A DNA stretch of 58,348 nt from Myxococcus sp. (lineage in GTDB: Bacteria > Myxococcota > Myxococcia > Myxococcales > Myxococcaceae), in NCBI GenBank assembly GCA_014879945.1, contig JACSRE010000413.1, forward strand, positions 1-58,348, written 5' to 3'. The translations under genes and the position numbers were made by a program. Numbering within the stretch: the first letter of the stretch is position 1; each line of letters begins with the position of its first letter. The notes under the pieces are model-generated. The model saw nothing but the letters and a program-made list of their open reading frames with translations, had not been told where the DNA came from and made no database searches. Below, in pieces: positions 16,629 to 29,849 of this stretch.

Positions 16629-17751
16629 ATGGCCACCGACGCAGTGCAAGACCAGGTCAACGATCTCCAGGCGAGGCTCAAGAGCCTCAGGGGGTCTCTT
16701 TGACGTCGACCGCAAGAAGAGCCGCATCGCGCTGATCGAGCGCGACTCGACGTTGCCCAACTTCTGGGACGACAACGTCAAGGCGCAGGGCATGTTGAAG
16801 GAGAAGACGACGCTCGAGAAGCAGCTGGCGTCGTTCGAGAAGGCCGAGCGCGCCGTCGACGACGCCAAGACGCTCTTCGATCTCTCGGTCGAGCTCAGCG
16901 ACGACGCCAGCAGGCAGGAGTGCGTCTCGCTGCTCCCCGCCGCCGAAGAGCTGCTCAAGGCGCTCGAGCTCGAGAAGATGTTGTCGGGCCCGAACGATCG
17001 CATGGCCTGCTTCATGGACATCAACGCCGGCGCCGGCGGCACCGAGTCGATGGACTGGGCGGCCAAGCTGCTGCGCATGTACACGCGCTACTGCGAGAAG
17101 CGGGGCTGGAAGGTCGAGATCAACGACTACAACGCGGGCGAAGAGGCCGGCATCAAGAACGCCTCGCTGCGCATCGACGGCGAGTTCGCCTACGGGTACC
17201 TGAAGGCCGAGATGGGCGTGCACCGCCTGGTGCGCATCAGCCCCTACGACTCCAACGCGCGCCGCCACACCTCGTTCGCGTCGGTCGACGTGTACCCCGA
17301 GATCGAAGACGACATCAAAATCGAGATCCCCGAGACGGACTACGAGCTGAAGTTCATTCGCGGCAGCGGCGCCGGCGGCCAGAAGGTGAACAAGACCTCG
17401 TCCACCGCTCAGCTGCGGCACATTCCCACCAACATCGTGGTCACCACCCAGACCGAGCGGTCGCAGAGCGCCAACAAAGAGATGGCGTTCAAGATCCTCC
17501 GGGCGCGGCTCTACGATCTCGAGGTCAAGCGCCGCGAGGCCGAGACCCAGTCTCGCGAGAACCAGAAGATGGACATCGCCTTCGGCTCGCAGATTCGCAG
17601 CTACGTGCTCCAGCCGTACCGCATGGTGAAGGACCTGCGCACCGGCGTCGAGTCGGGCCAGCCCGACAAGGTGCTCGACGGCGATCTCGACGAGTTCATC
17701 GTCGCCCAGCTCATGGGCGTGAAGAACCCGGCCAAGTCGATGCCCGAGTAG
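16629..17751 (+). CDS. prfB: Peptide chain release factor 2, with programmed +1 frameshift
   Basis: The product (about 373 residues) is made from two joined segments. ATG 16629 reads 24 codons to CTT at 16698-16700, then meets an in-frame TGA at 16701. A +1 shift continues at GAC 16702 to the stop at 17751. The Shine-Dalgarno-like AGGGGG just upstream and CTT-TGA-C are the classical autoregulatory frameshift signals of bacterial prfB. The peptidyl-hydrolysis motif GGQ is at 249-251. The codon-recognition tripeptide, SPF in E. coli, reads Ser204-Pro205-Tyr206 here. RF2 releases peptides at UGA and UAA. A GTG at 16621 in the downstream frame gives a different N-terminus and is not the true start. 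Confidence 0.95.
16689..16704 (+). promoter_or_regulatory. RF2 programmed +1 frameshift site
   Basis: AGG GGG TCT CTT TGA C: an internal Shine-Dalgarno-like sequence (AGGGGG), the slippery CTT and the RF2-dependent stop TGA. When RF2 is scarce the ribosome pauses at TGA and slips one base forward to GAC, producing more RF2. The spacing between AGGGGG and CTT matches the E. coli arrangement. Confidence 0.95.
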
Positions 17752-17755
17752 CGGT

Positions 17756-17783
17756 GGAACCGGTGGGGGCCGCCAGGCGTCTC
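17756..17783 (+). promoter_or_regulatory. Candidate ECF-sigma promoter before the L,D-transpeptidase-like gene
   Basis: GGAAC at 17756-17760 and CGTCTC at 17778-17783 are separated by 17 bases, the arrangement of many ECF sigma promoters (GGAAC ... CGTC). The core lies within GCGGTGGAACC, which recurs exactly upstream of the ECF sigma gene. The predicted transcript would begin at or next to the ATG at 17790, so it would be nearly leaderless. Match by eye only. Confidence 0.4.
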
Positions 17784-17789
17784 GGGGTG

Positions 17790-18494
17790 ATGCGCGTGGC
17801 CTTGCTCTCGGGCGTCCTCCTCAGCGTGACGGCCGCCGCCAACCCGCACCTCGACGCGATTCGGGCCGCCCGCGCGGCCGACGTGAAGCAGCTGCTCGCG
17901 GCGGCGGGCCTGCCGTCTCCGATCGACACGGTGTACCTGCGCGCGTTCAAGCACGAGAAGGTCGTCGAGCTCTGGGCGGGCACGCGGGGGGCGCCGCTGG
18001 TGCTGGTGAAGAGCTACCCGGTGTGCGCGGCGTCGGGGGGGCTGGGGCCCAAGCGCCGAGAGGGCGACCTGCAGGTGCCCGAGGGGCTCTACGAGGTGCC
18101 TGAGTTCAACCCGGGCTCCAACTTCCACCTCTCGATGAAGGTGTCGTACCCCAACGCCTCTGATCGACAGCGCAGCGACCCGCGCCGGCCTGGCGGCCTC
18201 ATCTACCTGCACGGCAGCTGCGCCAGCATCGGCTGCATCGCCATCGAAGACGGGCCGATCGAAGAGGTCTACCTCATCGCCCACGACGCGAAGACGCGCC
18301 CGATTCGCTTCGACATCTTCCCCGCGCGGCTGAGCGCCGACTGGCTTCGCCAACAGGCCGACGCCGAGCACGCCGCGCTGTGGCGAGAGCTCGAGCCCGC
18401 CTTCACCAGCTTCGAGCAGACCAGGCGGCCGGCGGCCTTCTCGGTCGGCCCGAAGGGCGAATACCGCGTGCGGCCTCCCAAGGCCCCGAAGTAA
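17790..18494 (+). CDS. YafK/DpaA-like L,D-transpeptidase-fold protein
   Basis: A 234-residue periplasmic protein with a signal peptide (1-17, TAAANP). The YkuD catalytic motif is present as HGSCASIGC: His141 and nucleophile Cys149, with an extra Cys144 as often seen in the YafK/DpaA branch. Upstream KSYPVCAASGGLGPKRREGD and VPEGLYEV are also typical of that branch. E. coli DpaA (YafK) cleaves Braun lipoprotein from peptidoglycan, whereas other family members form 3-3 cross-links; which applies here is unknown. It lies 38 bases after prfB and 74 bases before an ECF sigma gene that shares its upstream motif, suggesting envelope-stress control. Confidence 0.8.
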   Translation: MRVALLSGVLLSVTAAANPHLDAIRAARAADVKQLLAAAGLPSPIDTVYLRAFKHEKVVELWAGTRGAPLVLVKSYPVCAASGGLGPKRREGDLQVPEGLYEVPEFNPGSNFHLSMKVSYPNASDRQRSDPRRPGGLIYLHGSCASIGCIAIEDGPIEEVYLIAHDAKTRPIRFDIFPARLSADWLRQQADAEHAALWRELEPAFTSFEQTRRPAAFSVGPKGEYRVRPPKAPK

Positions 18495-18522
18495 CGGCGT
18501 TTCGCCGTCGCGCACGCGCGGT

Positions 18523-18550
18523 GGAACCCGGTGCCGCGGCTGGTGTCAGA
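18523..18550 (+). promoter_or_regulatory. Candidate ECF-sigma autoregulatory promoter
   Basis: GGAAC at 18523-18527 and TGTCAGA at 18544-18550, 16 bases apart, lie 19 bases before the start of the ECF sigma gene. The 11-base sequence GCGGTGGAACC around the -35 element is identical to that upstream of the L,D-transpeptidase-like gene at 17751-17761. ECF sigma genes commonly transcribe themselves from such sites. Confidence 0.4.
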
Positions 18551-18568
18551 CGGCTACGATGGTCGGCC

Positions 18569-19267
18569 ATGGCCGGGGAAGGTGACGACGTGCCGAGCGA
18601 CTTGCTCGAAGTGCCTGCGGCGATGTTGGCCGAGAGCCCCGCGCCCCCCACGGCGCGCGACGCCGCCAACGAGGCCCAGCGGCACTCCGACCGGGTCCTG
18701 CTCTCGAAGCTCAGGCGCAACGACGCGGCGGCCTTCGAGCAGCTGGTGCGCGCCCACCAGGACCGGGTCTTCGACTTCTGCGTGCGCATGCTCAACGATC
18801 GCGAAGAGGCCTTCGACCTCACGCAAGAGATCTTCCTGTCGATTCACCAGAACGTCGACAAGTTCAGGGCCGACGCGAAGCTCACCACCTGGATCTTCCG
18901 CATCTCGCGCAACCACTGCCTCAACCGCCTGAAGTACCTGAAGCGGCGGGGCCGGGGCCGGAGCGACGAGTTCGGCGAAGCCAACGAAGGTGACATCAGC
19001 GAGTCGATGGGCGGGTCGTCGGCGCCCGATGACCACCTCAGCCGAAAGCGCGATCGCCAGCTGGTGCACCAGGCCATCGAGGCCCTCGACGAAGAGCAGC
19101 GGTCGCTGGTCGTCCTGCGCGACGTCGAGGGTTTGAGCTATGATGAGATCATGGAGATCACGGAGCTGCCCGAGGGCACCGTGAAGAGCCGCCTGCACCG
19201 GGCTCGAGAGAAGCTGGCAGGAATTCTGGCGAAGCTCGAGAGCACCTTCGCCAACCGAGGAGCGTGA
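18569..19267 (+). CDS. ECF-type RNA polymerase sigma factor
   Basis: A 232-residue sigma-70 family factor with regions 2 and 4 only. Region 2 (about 55-122) contains FEQLVRAHQDRVFDFCVRML and DLTQEIFLSIHQNVDKFR. Region 4 (about 165-220) contains LVVLRDVEGLSYDEIMEI and the recognition helix PEGTVKSRLHRAREKL. The first 40 residues are a poorly conserved Pro/Ala-rich leader, and the linker (125-160) is Gly/Ser-rich. The next gene starts 4 bases downstream and encodes a small membrane protein, the usual place for an anti-sigma factor. The regulon is unknown; see the shared upstream motif. Confidence 0.9.
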   Translation: MAGEGDDVPSDLLEVPAAMLAESPAPPTARDAANEAQRHSDRVLLSKLRRNDAAAFEQLVRAHQDRVFDFCVRMLNDREEAFDLTQEIFLSIHQNVDKFRADAKLTTWIFRISRNHCLNRLKYLKRRGRGRSDEFGEANEGDISESMGGSSAPDDHLSRKRDRQLVHQAIEALDEEQRSLVVLRDVEGLSYDEIMEITELPEGTVKSRLHRAREKLAGILAKLESTFANRGA

Positions 19268-19271
19268 CGTC

Positions 19272-19622
19272 GTGCAGCGAGAACTGACCAAAGCCGAAGT
19301 CGAGCGGCTGTTCCTGGGCGCGGTGGACGACGCCCTCGACTCGCGCGACGCCGAGGCCTTCCGGCAGGTGCTGGCGACCGACGCCGAGCTCAAGGTGCGC
19401 TACGAGAAGTACACCTTCGCGGTGAAGGCGCTCAAGGAGCTCCCGCGCGAGAAGGCGCCCCCCTCGCTGGCCTCGACGATTCTGCGGCGCACCAGGCGCC
19501 GCCGCTCGATGTTCCGCTCCATGGCCGAGCACGAGGCGAACTACCGCGTGCCCGTCGAGGTCATCATTCCCCTGCTGGTGGCCGCCGTCGTCGCTGCCTT
19601 CCTGCTGCTGGCCACGCGCTGA
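19272..19622 (+). CDS. Small single-pass membrane protein, probable anti-sigma factor
   Basis: A 116-residue protein starting at GTG 19272, 4 bases after the sigma gene stop. The cytoplasmic part (1-92) is helical and rich in charge, with an Arg-rich patch LRRTRRRR at 71-78. A single membrane helix spans about 95-114, and only two residues follow it. This size, topology and position behind an ECF sigma gene are typical of anti-sigma factors. The HxxxCxxC zinc motif of many such proteins is absent. Function is inferred from context. Confidence 0.65.
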   Translation: MQRELTKAEVERLFLGAVDDALDSRDAEAFRQVLATDAELKVRYEKYTFAVKALKELPREKAPPSLASTILRRTRRRRSMFRSMAEHEANYRVPVEVIIPLLVAAVVAAFLLLATR

Positions 19623-19638
19623 GCCCCGAGGTCGGCGC

Positions 19639-22224
<2,586 letters not shown>

Positions 22225-22354
22225 CGAGCGTGAACGTACCGGGTTCCGCGCCTGGCCACAGCCGGGGGGCGGGCGCTGGCAAGCGGGTCGATTGAGCCTC
22301 AGGCGGCGCCGGGGTGTGTCCCTGGTGCACACCGAGACACCTCGTGCCACCAGA

Positions 22355-22388
22355 CCCGCAGCTGCGTCGGGGCGAGGGGGCCTGCGGG
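22355..22388 (+). other. Inverted repeat in the leader region of lysS
   Basis: CCCGCAG (22355-22361) and CTGCGGG (22382-22388) can form a seven base-pair stem. A second stem, GCCCCC/GGGGGC, lies at 22412-22425 about 19 bases before the lysS ATG. I see no T-box sequence and no leader peptide. The 219-base divergent region 22225-22443 otherwise holds no gene I can support. Confidence 0.3.
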
Positions 22389-22443
22389 TGGCTTGCCGTG
22401 ATTCCGCTTGCGCCCCCTCGGGGGCTCTGGGAAGCCGCCCGCC

Positions 22444-24170
<1,727 letters not shown>

Positions 24171-24174
<4 letters not shown>

Positions 24175-26579
24175 AGAAGCCCCAGCTCATCGCGCTCGGC
24201 GGGTTGCTGGCCCTCGGCGGGCTGGTGTCCTTCATCTATGCCTTCGCGACCTCGGGGCTGCTCCCGGTGGTGCTGGGGGAGCTGGCGTCGGTGGGCATCG
24301 GGTTCGGTCCGTTCCTGGGCTCCCTGGGCGCTGCGGCTTCGGCGTTGATGATGGAGTCGCAGCAGACGACCTACGCGCTGATGGTGGTGCCCGCCGCGGT
24401 CGAGACGGCTCAGAGGGTGACGGGCCTGGGCGTGGCGTTGTGGGTGGGGGGCTGGGTGGTGTTGGCGAAGGCGCTCCAGCCCGAGGCGGTGGCCGACTTC
24501 GTCGACTCGCCGGCCAAGGGGAAGGCGCTGTTCCCCCGGCTCGCCAACTCGCGTGACTTCTACTGGGGCACGCTGGCGGCGTACGGCTTCGGCCTGCTGC
24601 TGTCGGAGCTCGTCTTCGTCGGCGTCTACCTGTCGCTGGTGGGCAAGTCGTCGGGCACCGGCGCGGTCTCGGGTGGGCTCGCGCCCGTGTACGCGTTCCT
24701 CTGGGCGTTCGTGGCGGCGTTCCTGGTGGCCTTCGGCGCGGGCTTCGGCGGCGCCGCCAACGCCAGGCGCCTGTCGATCCCCGAGCTGACCATCGCGATT
24801 CTGTACTTCGGGCTGCCGGTGCCGATCTTCCTGACGCTGATGCACCACGTCAGCTGGCTGATGCTGAACATCGGCTACCGCATGCGGGAGCTCGTCTACC
24901 TCTCGTCGCTGCTGGGCGAGAACCGGCCTGAGCTGGGGTACTGGCTCATCACCGCGGCGCTCGCGCTCTTCGCCTTCCTGGGCATCAACCTGGGCTTCGT
25001 GGCGACGGCGTCGGGGCGCTTCGATCTGCGCGCCTCGTACGAGTCGTTCATCGCGTCGCGCCACGTGGCGGTGTTCAGGCCGCGGCTGCTGATCGGCGTC
25101 TTCGCGGTGCTCATCTTCGGCATCGTGCCGCCGCTCATCCTGCTGGCGATCGTGGGGGCCGCCGAGAACGCGGTCAACCGCACCCGCATCAAGAAGCTGG
25201 GGCTCGTCGACCCGCTGCGCGCCGCCGAGGCGCTCAACCAGCAGAAGCTCGAGGCGCAGACGCCGACGGCGATGATGACGGCGCTCTCGGTCGGCGGGGT
25301 CGGCGTCGGCGTGATGGCCCTCATCATCGTGTTGTCGGTGATGAGCGGGTTCGAGGCAGACCTGCAGAAGAAGATCCTCGGCACCAACTCGCACGGCGTC
25401 GTCATGAAGTACCAGCTCGAGATGCCCGAGTACGCCGAGGTGATGGAGAAGGTCCACCAGGTCAAGGGCATCACCGGCGCGACGCCGTTCATCTTGAACG
25501 AGGTGATGGTGTCGTCCGAGGGCAACATCTCGGGCTCGATGATCAAGGGCATCGACCCGGCGTCGGTGGGCTCGGTCACCGATCTGCCGTCGTCGCTGGG
25601 GTGCGAGGCGGGCAAGCCGTGTCAGGCGATGGAGGCGCTGGAGGACCCGACGAAGATCCGCGCCAGGCGCCTGGAGCCGGGGCCCGGGCCGGGCGCGCTC
25701 GACGAGAAGCCGGCGGGCGGCGCCGAGCTCGCTCGAGATCCGATGATCGAGCTCGAGCCTGCGAAGCCCGACGACGAGCCCGCGCTGTTGCCCGGCATCA
25801 TCGTGGGCCGCGAGCTGGCGTCGTCGCTCAAGGTCGTCGTCGGCGACCGCATGAACGTGGTGTCGCCGCTGGGTGGAGAGCTCGGACCGCAAGGACCGGT
25901 GCCCAAGAGCCGCCCCTTCCGCGTAGCCGGCATCTTCTACTCGGGCATGTTCGAGTACGACTCGAAGTTCGTCTACATCCACCTGCGCGAGGCGCAGTCG
26001 TTCTTCGGCATCAAGGGCGCCAGCGGCGTCGAGGTGAAGGTGGACGACGTCGACAACGCGCGCGGCATCATGAAGCGCATCTACGACTCGCTCGACGGGT
26101 ACCCCTACCGCACCAAGGACTGGGGCGAGATGAACCGCAACCTGTTCGCGGCGCTGCGGCTCGAGAAGCTGGTGATGGCGATCATCCTCACCATCATCGT
26201 GATCGTCGCGGCGGGGCTCATCGTGGCGACCGTCATCATGCTGGTGCTCGAGAAGCGCAAAGAGATCGCCGTGCTCAAGGCGCTGGGCGTGCCCGACGGC
26301 GGCATCGTGAAGATCTTCCTCTCGGAGGGCCTGCAGATCGGCATCGCCGGCGGGGTGCTGGGCCTCGTCTCGGGGCTGGCGTGGTGCCTCTTCATCGAGA
26401 AGGTGGGCATCAAGCTCGACCCGCAGGTCTATTACATCCCCGCGCTGCCGGTGCGCATCGTGCCCCTGCAGACGATCCTCGCGGTGGTGATCGCCATCCT
26501 GGTGACGTTCCTGGCGAGCGTGTACCCGGCGCTCAAGGCCTCGCAGGTCGAGCCCGTCGAAGGCCTGAAGTCGGAGTGA
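24171..26579 (+). CDS. LolC/E-family permease with a large N-terminal membrane extension
   Basis: An 802-residue inner-membrane protein. Residues 365 onward are a LolC/E permease: the first-helix signature VGVMALIIVLSVMSGFE at 379-395, a periplasmic domain (about 400-660, with a Pro/Glu-rich insert near 495-530), and an FtsX block with KRKEIAVLKALGV ending in ASQVEPVEGLKSE. In E. coli LolC that signature sits near residue 30; here about 345 residues precede it, with roughly eight hydrophobic segments and no family I recognise. With LolD (26587) it should extract lipoproteins from the inner membrane. Only one permease gene is present, so the transporter may be a homodimer. GTG overlaps the lysS stop. 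Confidence 0.8.
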
Positions 26580-26586
26580 CCGTCAC

Positions 26587-27279
26587 ATGAGCGCGCCCTT
26601 CCTCGAGGTCATCGACGTCTTCAAGTCGTACTTCTTGAACGGCAAGCGCATCGACGTGCTGCGCGGGGTGAGCGTCACCATCGAGCAGGGCGAGCTGGTG
26701 TCGCTGATCGGCGCGTCGGGCTCGGGCAAGTCGACGTTCCTCCACGTGGCGGGCACGCTCGACGCGCCGGCGGCGGGGCAGATGAAGTTCAAGGGCCAGA
26801 GCGTGTTCGACATGAACGACGCGCAGGTCGCCGAGTTCCGCAACACGAAGATCGGCTTCGTCTTCCAGTCGCACTTCCTCTTGCCGGAGTTCACCGCGGC
26901 CGAGAACGTGGCCATGCCCGCGCTGGTGAACCGCCAGGAGCGCCGTCAGGTGATGCTGCGCGCGCGCGAGCTGCTGGAGCGGGTGGGGCTGCAGCACCGC
27001 GCCGACCACCGGCCTGGCGAGTTGTCGGGCGGCGAGTCGCAGCGGGTGGCCCTGGCGAGGGCGCTCATCATGAAGCCCGACCTGCTCCTGGCCGACGAGC
27101 CCACGGGCAACCTCGACCCCTCGACGGGCGAGGGCATTCACGACCTCTTGCGCGAGGTGAACCGCGACCTGGGCATCACCGCCGTGGTGGTGACGCACAA
27201 CGAGGTGCTGGCGAAGTCGCTCCCGCGCCGCCTGCGGCTCAAAGACGGCCAGGTCGTCGACGCCGACGCCAGCGCCTGA
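26587..27279 (+). CDS. lolD: Lipoprotein-releasing ABC transporter ATPase LolD
   Basis: A 230-residue ATPase with Walker A GASGSGKST at 42-50, a Q-loop in FVFQSHFLLPEF, LSGGESQRVALARAL, Walker B LLLADEPTGNLD and the H-loop in VVVTHNE. The sequence FLLPEF after the Q-loop and the length are typical of LolD. It starts 7 bases after the extended LolC/E permease and precedes bamA, so the run lysS-permease-lolD-bamA groups lipoprotein export with outer-membrane protein assembly. It should hydrolyse ATP to drive release of outer-membrane lipoproteins to a periplasmic carrier. Confidence 0.9.
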   Translation: MSAPFLEVIDVFKSYFLNGKRIDVLRGVSVTIEQGELVSLIGASGSGKSTFLHVAGTLDAPAAGQMKFKGQSVFDMNDAQVAEFRNTKIGFVFQSHFLLPEFTAAENVAMPALVNRQERRQVMLRARELLERVGLQHRADHRPGELSGGESQRVALARALIMKPDLLLADEPTGNLDPSTGEGIHDLLREVNRDLGITAVVVTHNEVLAKSLPRRLRLKDGQVVDADASA

Positions 27280-27361
27280 ATCGTTCCACCAAACCGCAAT
27301 CACACAGGTTTTCACTCGTCGGGCATGGGCCTTTCCCCTATACCCGCGAGCCTCTTTTCTC

Positions 27362-29704
27362 GTGCTTCTGCGCCGCGTCACCACGTGTCTTGGGCTCCTC
27401 ACCGTCCTCGCGGTGCCACCGGCGTTCGCGCAAGAGACCGACGCGCCGCTCGACGAGCCGGCCCAGCGCATCATCGAGCTGAGGGTCGAAGGCAACCGGC
27501 GGGTGGAGCAGCCGGCCATCGCGCGGGCCCTCAAGCAGAAGGTCGGCGAGGCCTTCGACGCCAGCCGCACCGCTGACGATCTGCGTGCGCTGTGGGCGCT
27601 GAAGTACTTCAACGACGTGCAGCTGTTGGTGCAGCGCACCCCCGAGGGCCTGGTCTACGTGGTGCGCGTCGAAGAGAAGCCCGCCGTTCGCGCGGTGACG
27701 CTCTCGGGCAACGACGAGCTCTCGAAGGACGACCTCAAAGACACCATCGACATCAAGACCAACAGCATTCTCGACCTCGCGGCCGTGAAGCGGAACGTCA
27801 AGAAGGTCTCGGACAAGTACGTCGAGAAGGGCTACTTCCTGGCCGAGGTCACCTCGCAGATCCGGCCCGTCGAGGGCTCGCCCGAGGTCGACGTCGTCAT
27901 CGTCATCAAGGAGAACGCCAAGGTCCAGGTCAAGGAGCTCAACTTCCTCGGGGTCGAGAAGGTGCCGGTGGCCGAGCTGAAGGCGGTGATGGCGACGAAA
28001 GAGGGCGGCTACCTCTCGTTCCTCACCTCCGAGGGCACCTACCGCGAGGAGCTCTTCCAGCGCGACCTGCAGGTGATTCAGGCGGCCTACTACGACCGCG
28101 GCTTCATCAACGTGCGCGTGGACAAGCCGGTGGTGAGCCTCTCGCCCGACAAGCGCAACATCAGCATCACGCTGCGCATCGAAGAGGGTGAGCCGTACCG
28201 CATCGGCAAGCTCGACTTCTCGGGCGACCTCATCGTCGGCAAGGACGAGTTCAAGGCGCGGATGACCTCGAAGGAGAGCGAGATCTTCAACCGCTCCCTG
28301 CTGGCCCGCGACATTCAGGCCATCACCGACGTCTATTACGACTCGGGCTACGCCTACGCGAACCCGGTGCCCGTCACCGCCGTCAACGCCGACTCGAAGA
28401 CCATCGACCTGACGTTCGACGTGAGCAAGGGCAAGCAGGTCACCATCGAGCGCATCGACATCGTCGGCAACACCAAGACGCGCGACAAGGTGATCCGCCG
28501 GCAGCTGCGCGTGTACGAGGGCGAGCTCTTCTCGGGCACCGGCATGCGCCGCTCGAAGGACAAGGTGACGGCGCTCGGCTTCTTCGAGACCGTCGAGGTG
28601 ACGCACAAGCCCGGCCGCGACGACGAGCACGTGCTGGTGACGGTCGAGGTGAAGGAGAAGTCGACCGGGACGTTCCAGGTCGGCCTCGGCTTCTCGAACA
28701 TCGAGAGCTTCATCTTCACCGCGCAGGTCGCGCAGCAGAACTTCCTCGGGTGGGGCCAGGCGGCCTCGTTCTCGGCCCAGCTCTCGGGCCTGCGGCAGTT
28801 CTTCCAGCTGTCGTACTTCGACCCGTACTTCCTCGACACGAACTTCATCTTCTCGGTCGACGCCTACCGCACGCAGCTCGACTTCTTCGGCTTCGTGCGT
28901 GACGCGTACGGCGGCACCGCGAGCCTCGGCTACTACGTCATCGCCGACGAGATGTCGTTCAACCTGGGCTACACGCGGGAGTTCGTGCGGGTGGAGCCGA
29001 GCCGCAGCTCGTTGCTGCTGGCCGATCAGTTCCGCAGCGGCAACACCAGCGCCGCGCGCCTCGGCTGGCTCTGGGACAAGCGCAACAACCGCCTCTTCCC
29101 ATCGCAGGGCTGGTTCATGAACGTCACGGCCGAGTTCGCGCCGCGTGCTCTGGGTGGTTCGTACATCTTCAACCGCTACACCGGGAACTTCCGCGGGTAC
29201 GTGCCGTTGCCTCTCGGCATCGTCCTCAAGGGGCAACTGCAAGTCGGTATTGTTCAGCAGATCGAGATTGGGAACGGTCTGCCAGCCTCAGAAATGTACT
29301 ACCTCGGGGGGATCTTTACCCTCCGTGGCTACCCGATCAGGACCATCTCCCCGAGCGAGATTGCCGCGCGGGGCCCTGATGGCGAGGGCGAGGCAGTGCG
29401 CGTCGGAGGCGATCGCCAGTTGGTTCTAAATGTCGAACTCGAGTTTCCGATTTTCGAAAAGGTCGGTATCAGGGGAGTCGTGTTTTACGACGCTGGCAAT
29501 GCGTTCGCTCGCGGCGTGCCCTTTTTCCAGGATCGCTCGTATCCTGGCTTGCCACTCGGCCTCTTCCATTCGGTGGGTTTCGGCTTTCGATGGTTCTCGC
29601 CGATTGGCCCGCTGAGGTTTGAGTGGGGTTTCCCGCTCAACCGGCGTCAGGGTATCGATGTGCAATTCCCTCAATTCGAATTCACTATCGGCCAGAGCTT
29701 CTGA
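27362..29704 (+). CDS. bamA: Outer-membrane protein assembly factor BamA, with a compositionally distinct 3' end
   Basis: A 780-residue protein from GTG 27362. It has a signal peptide (about 1-24, PPAFAQ), five POTRA domains (about 35-430) and a C-terminal 16-strand barrel (about 440-780). The lid-lock motif of extracellular loop 6 appears as LRGY at 654-657, and the chain ends in Phe780, as expected of an outer-membrane barrel. BamA folds and inserts outer-membrane proteins. Codon use changes sharply near codon 596: by hand count 7 of 116 codons end in A/T at codons 501-616, but 52 of 164 do at 617-780. The reading frame is unbroken, so the gene looks functional but mosaic. Confidence 0.93.
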   Translation: MLLRRVTTCLGLLTVLAVPPAFAQETDAPLDEPAQRIIELRVEGNRRVEQPAIARALKQKVGEAFDASRTADDLRALWALKYFNDVQLLVQRTPEGLVYVVRVEEKPAVRAVTLSGNDELSKDDLKDTIDIKTNSILDLAAVKRNVKKVSDKYVEKGYFLAEVTSQIRPVEGSPEVDVVIVIKENAKVQVKELNFLGVEKVPVAELKAVMATKEGGYLSFLTSEGTYREELFQRDLQVIQAAYYDRGFINVRVDKPVVSLSPDKRNISITLRIEEGEPYRIGKLDFSGDLIVGKDEFKARMTSKESEIFNRSLLARDIQAITDVYYDSGYAYANPVPVTAVNADSKTIDLTFDVSKGKQVTIERIDIVGNTKTRDKVIRRQLRVYEGELFSGTGMRRSKDKVTALGFFETVEVTHKPGRDDEHVLVTVEVKEKSTGTFQVGLGFSNIESFIFTAQVAQQNFLGWGQAASFSAQLSGLRQFFQLSYFDPYFLDTNFIFSVDAYRTQLDFFGFVRDAYGGTASLGYYVIADEMSFNLGYTREFVRVEPSRSSLLLADQFRSGNTSAARLGWLWDKRNNRLFPSQGWFMNVTAEFAPRALGGSYIFNRYTGNFRGYVPLPLGIVLKGQLQVGIVQQIEIGNGLPASEMYYLGGIFTLRGYPIRTISPSEIAARGPDGEGEAVRVGGDRQLVLNVELEFPIFEKVGIRGVVFYDAGNAFARGVPFFQDRSYPGLPLGLFHSVGFGFRWFSPIGPLRFEWGFPLNRRQGIDVQFPQFEFTIGQSF

Positions 29705-29807
29705 TCCTCTGATGACTTGACCTCGGCCAAGCTAGTTGCTTTGCGAGCGCAGATCGGAGCAGCCGTGGCACATTGACAGGGATGGACTGAGTTCTTACAA
29801 AGAGCTC

Positions 29808-29830
29808 GCGCCGACCATTCCGGTCGGCGC
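29808..29830 (+). terminator. Perfect 9-bp hairpin between bamA and the lipoprotein gene
   Basis: GCGCCGACC-ATTCC-GGTCGGCGC forms a nine base-pair perfect stem with a five-base loop, 104 bases after the bamA stop and 20 bases before the next ATG. It lacks a following T-run. It could be a weak terminator for bamA or a structured leader of the lipoprotein gene. Confidence 0.45.
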
Positions 29831-29849
29831 TTGTGGGGGAGTTCCTGAC

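Noticed and set aside
16621-16700. GTG start at 16621 giving prfB in a single frame
   Set aside because: It ignores the frameshift site and gives an N-terminus unlike RF2. ATG 16629 in the zero frame reads the normal RF2 N-terminus up to CTT-TGA.
22225-22443. T-box riboswitch before lysS
   Set aside because: No T-box core sequence or specifier-type structure is visible; only simple inverted repeats.
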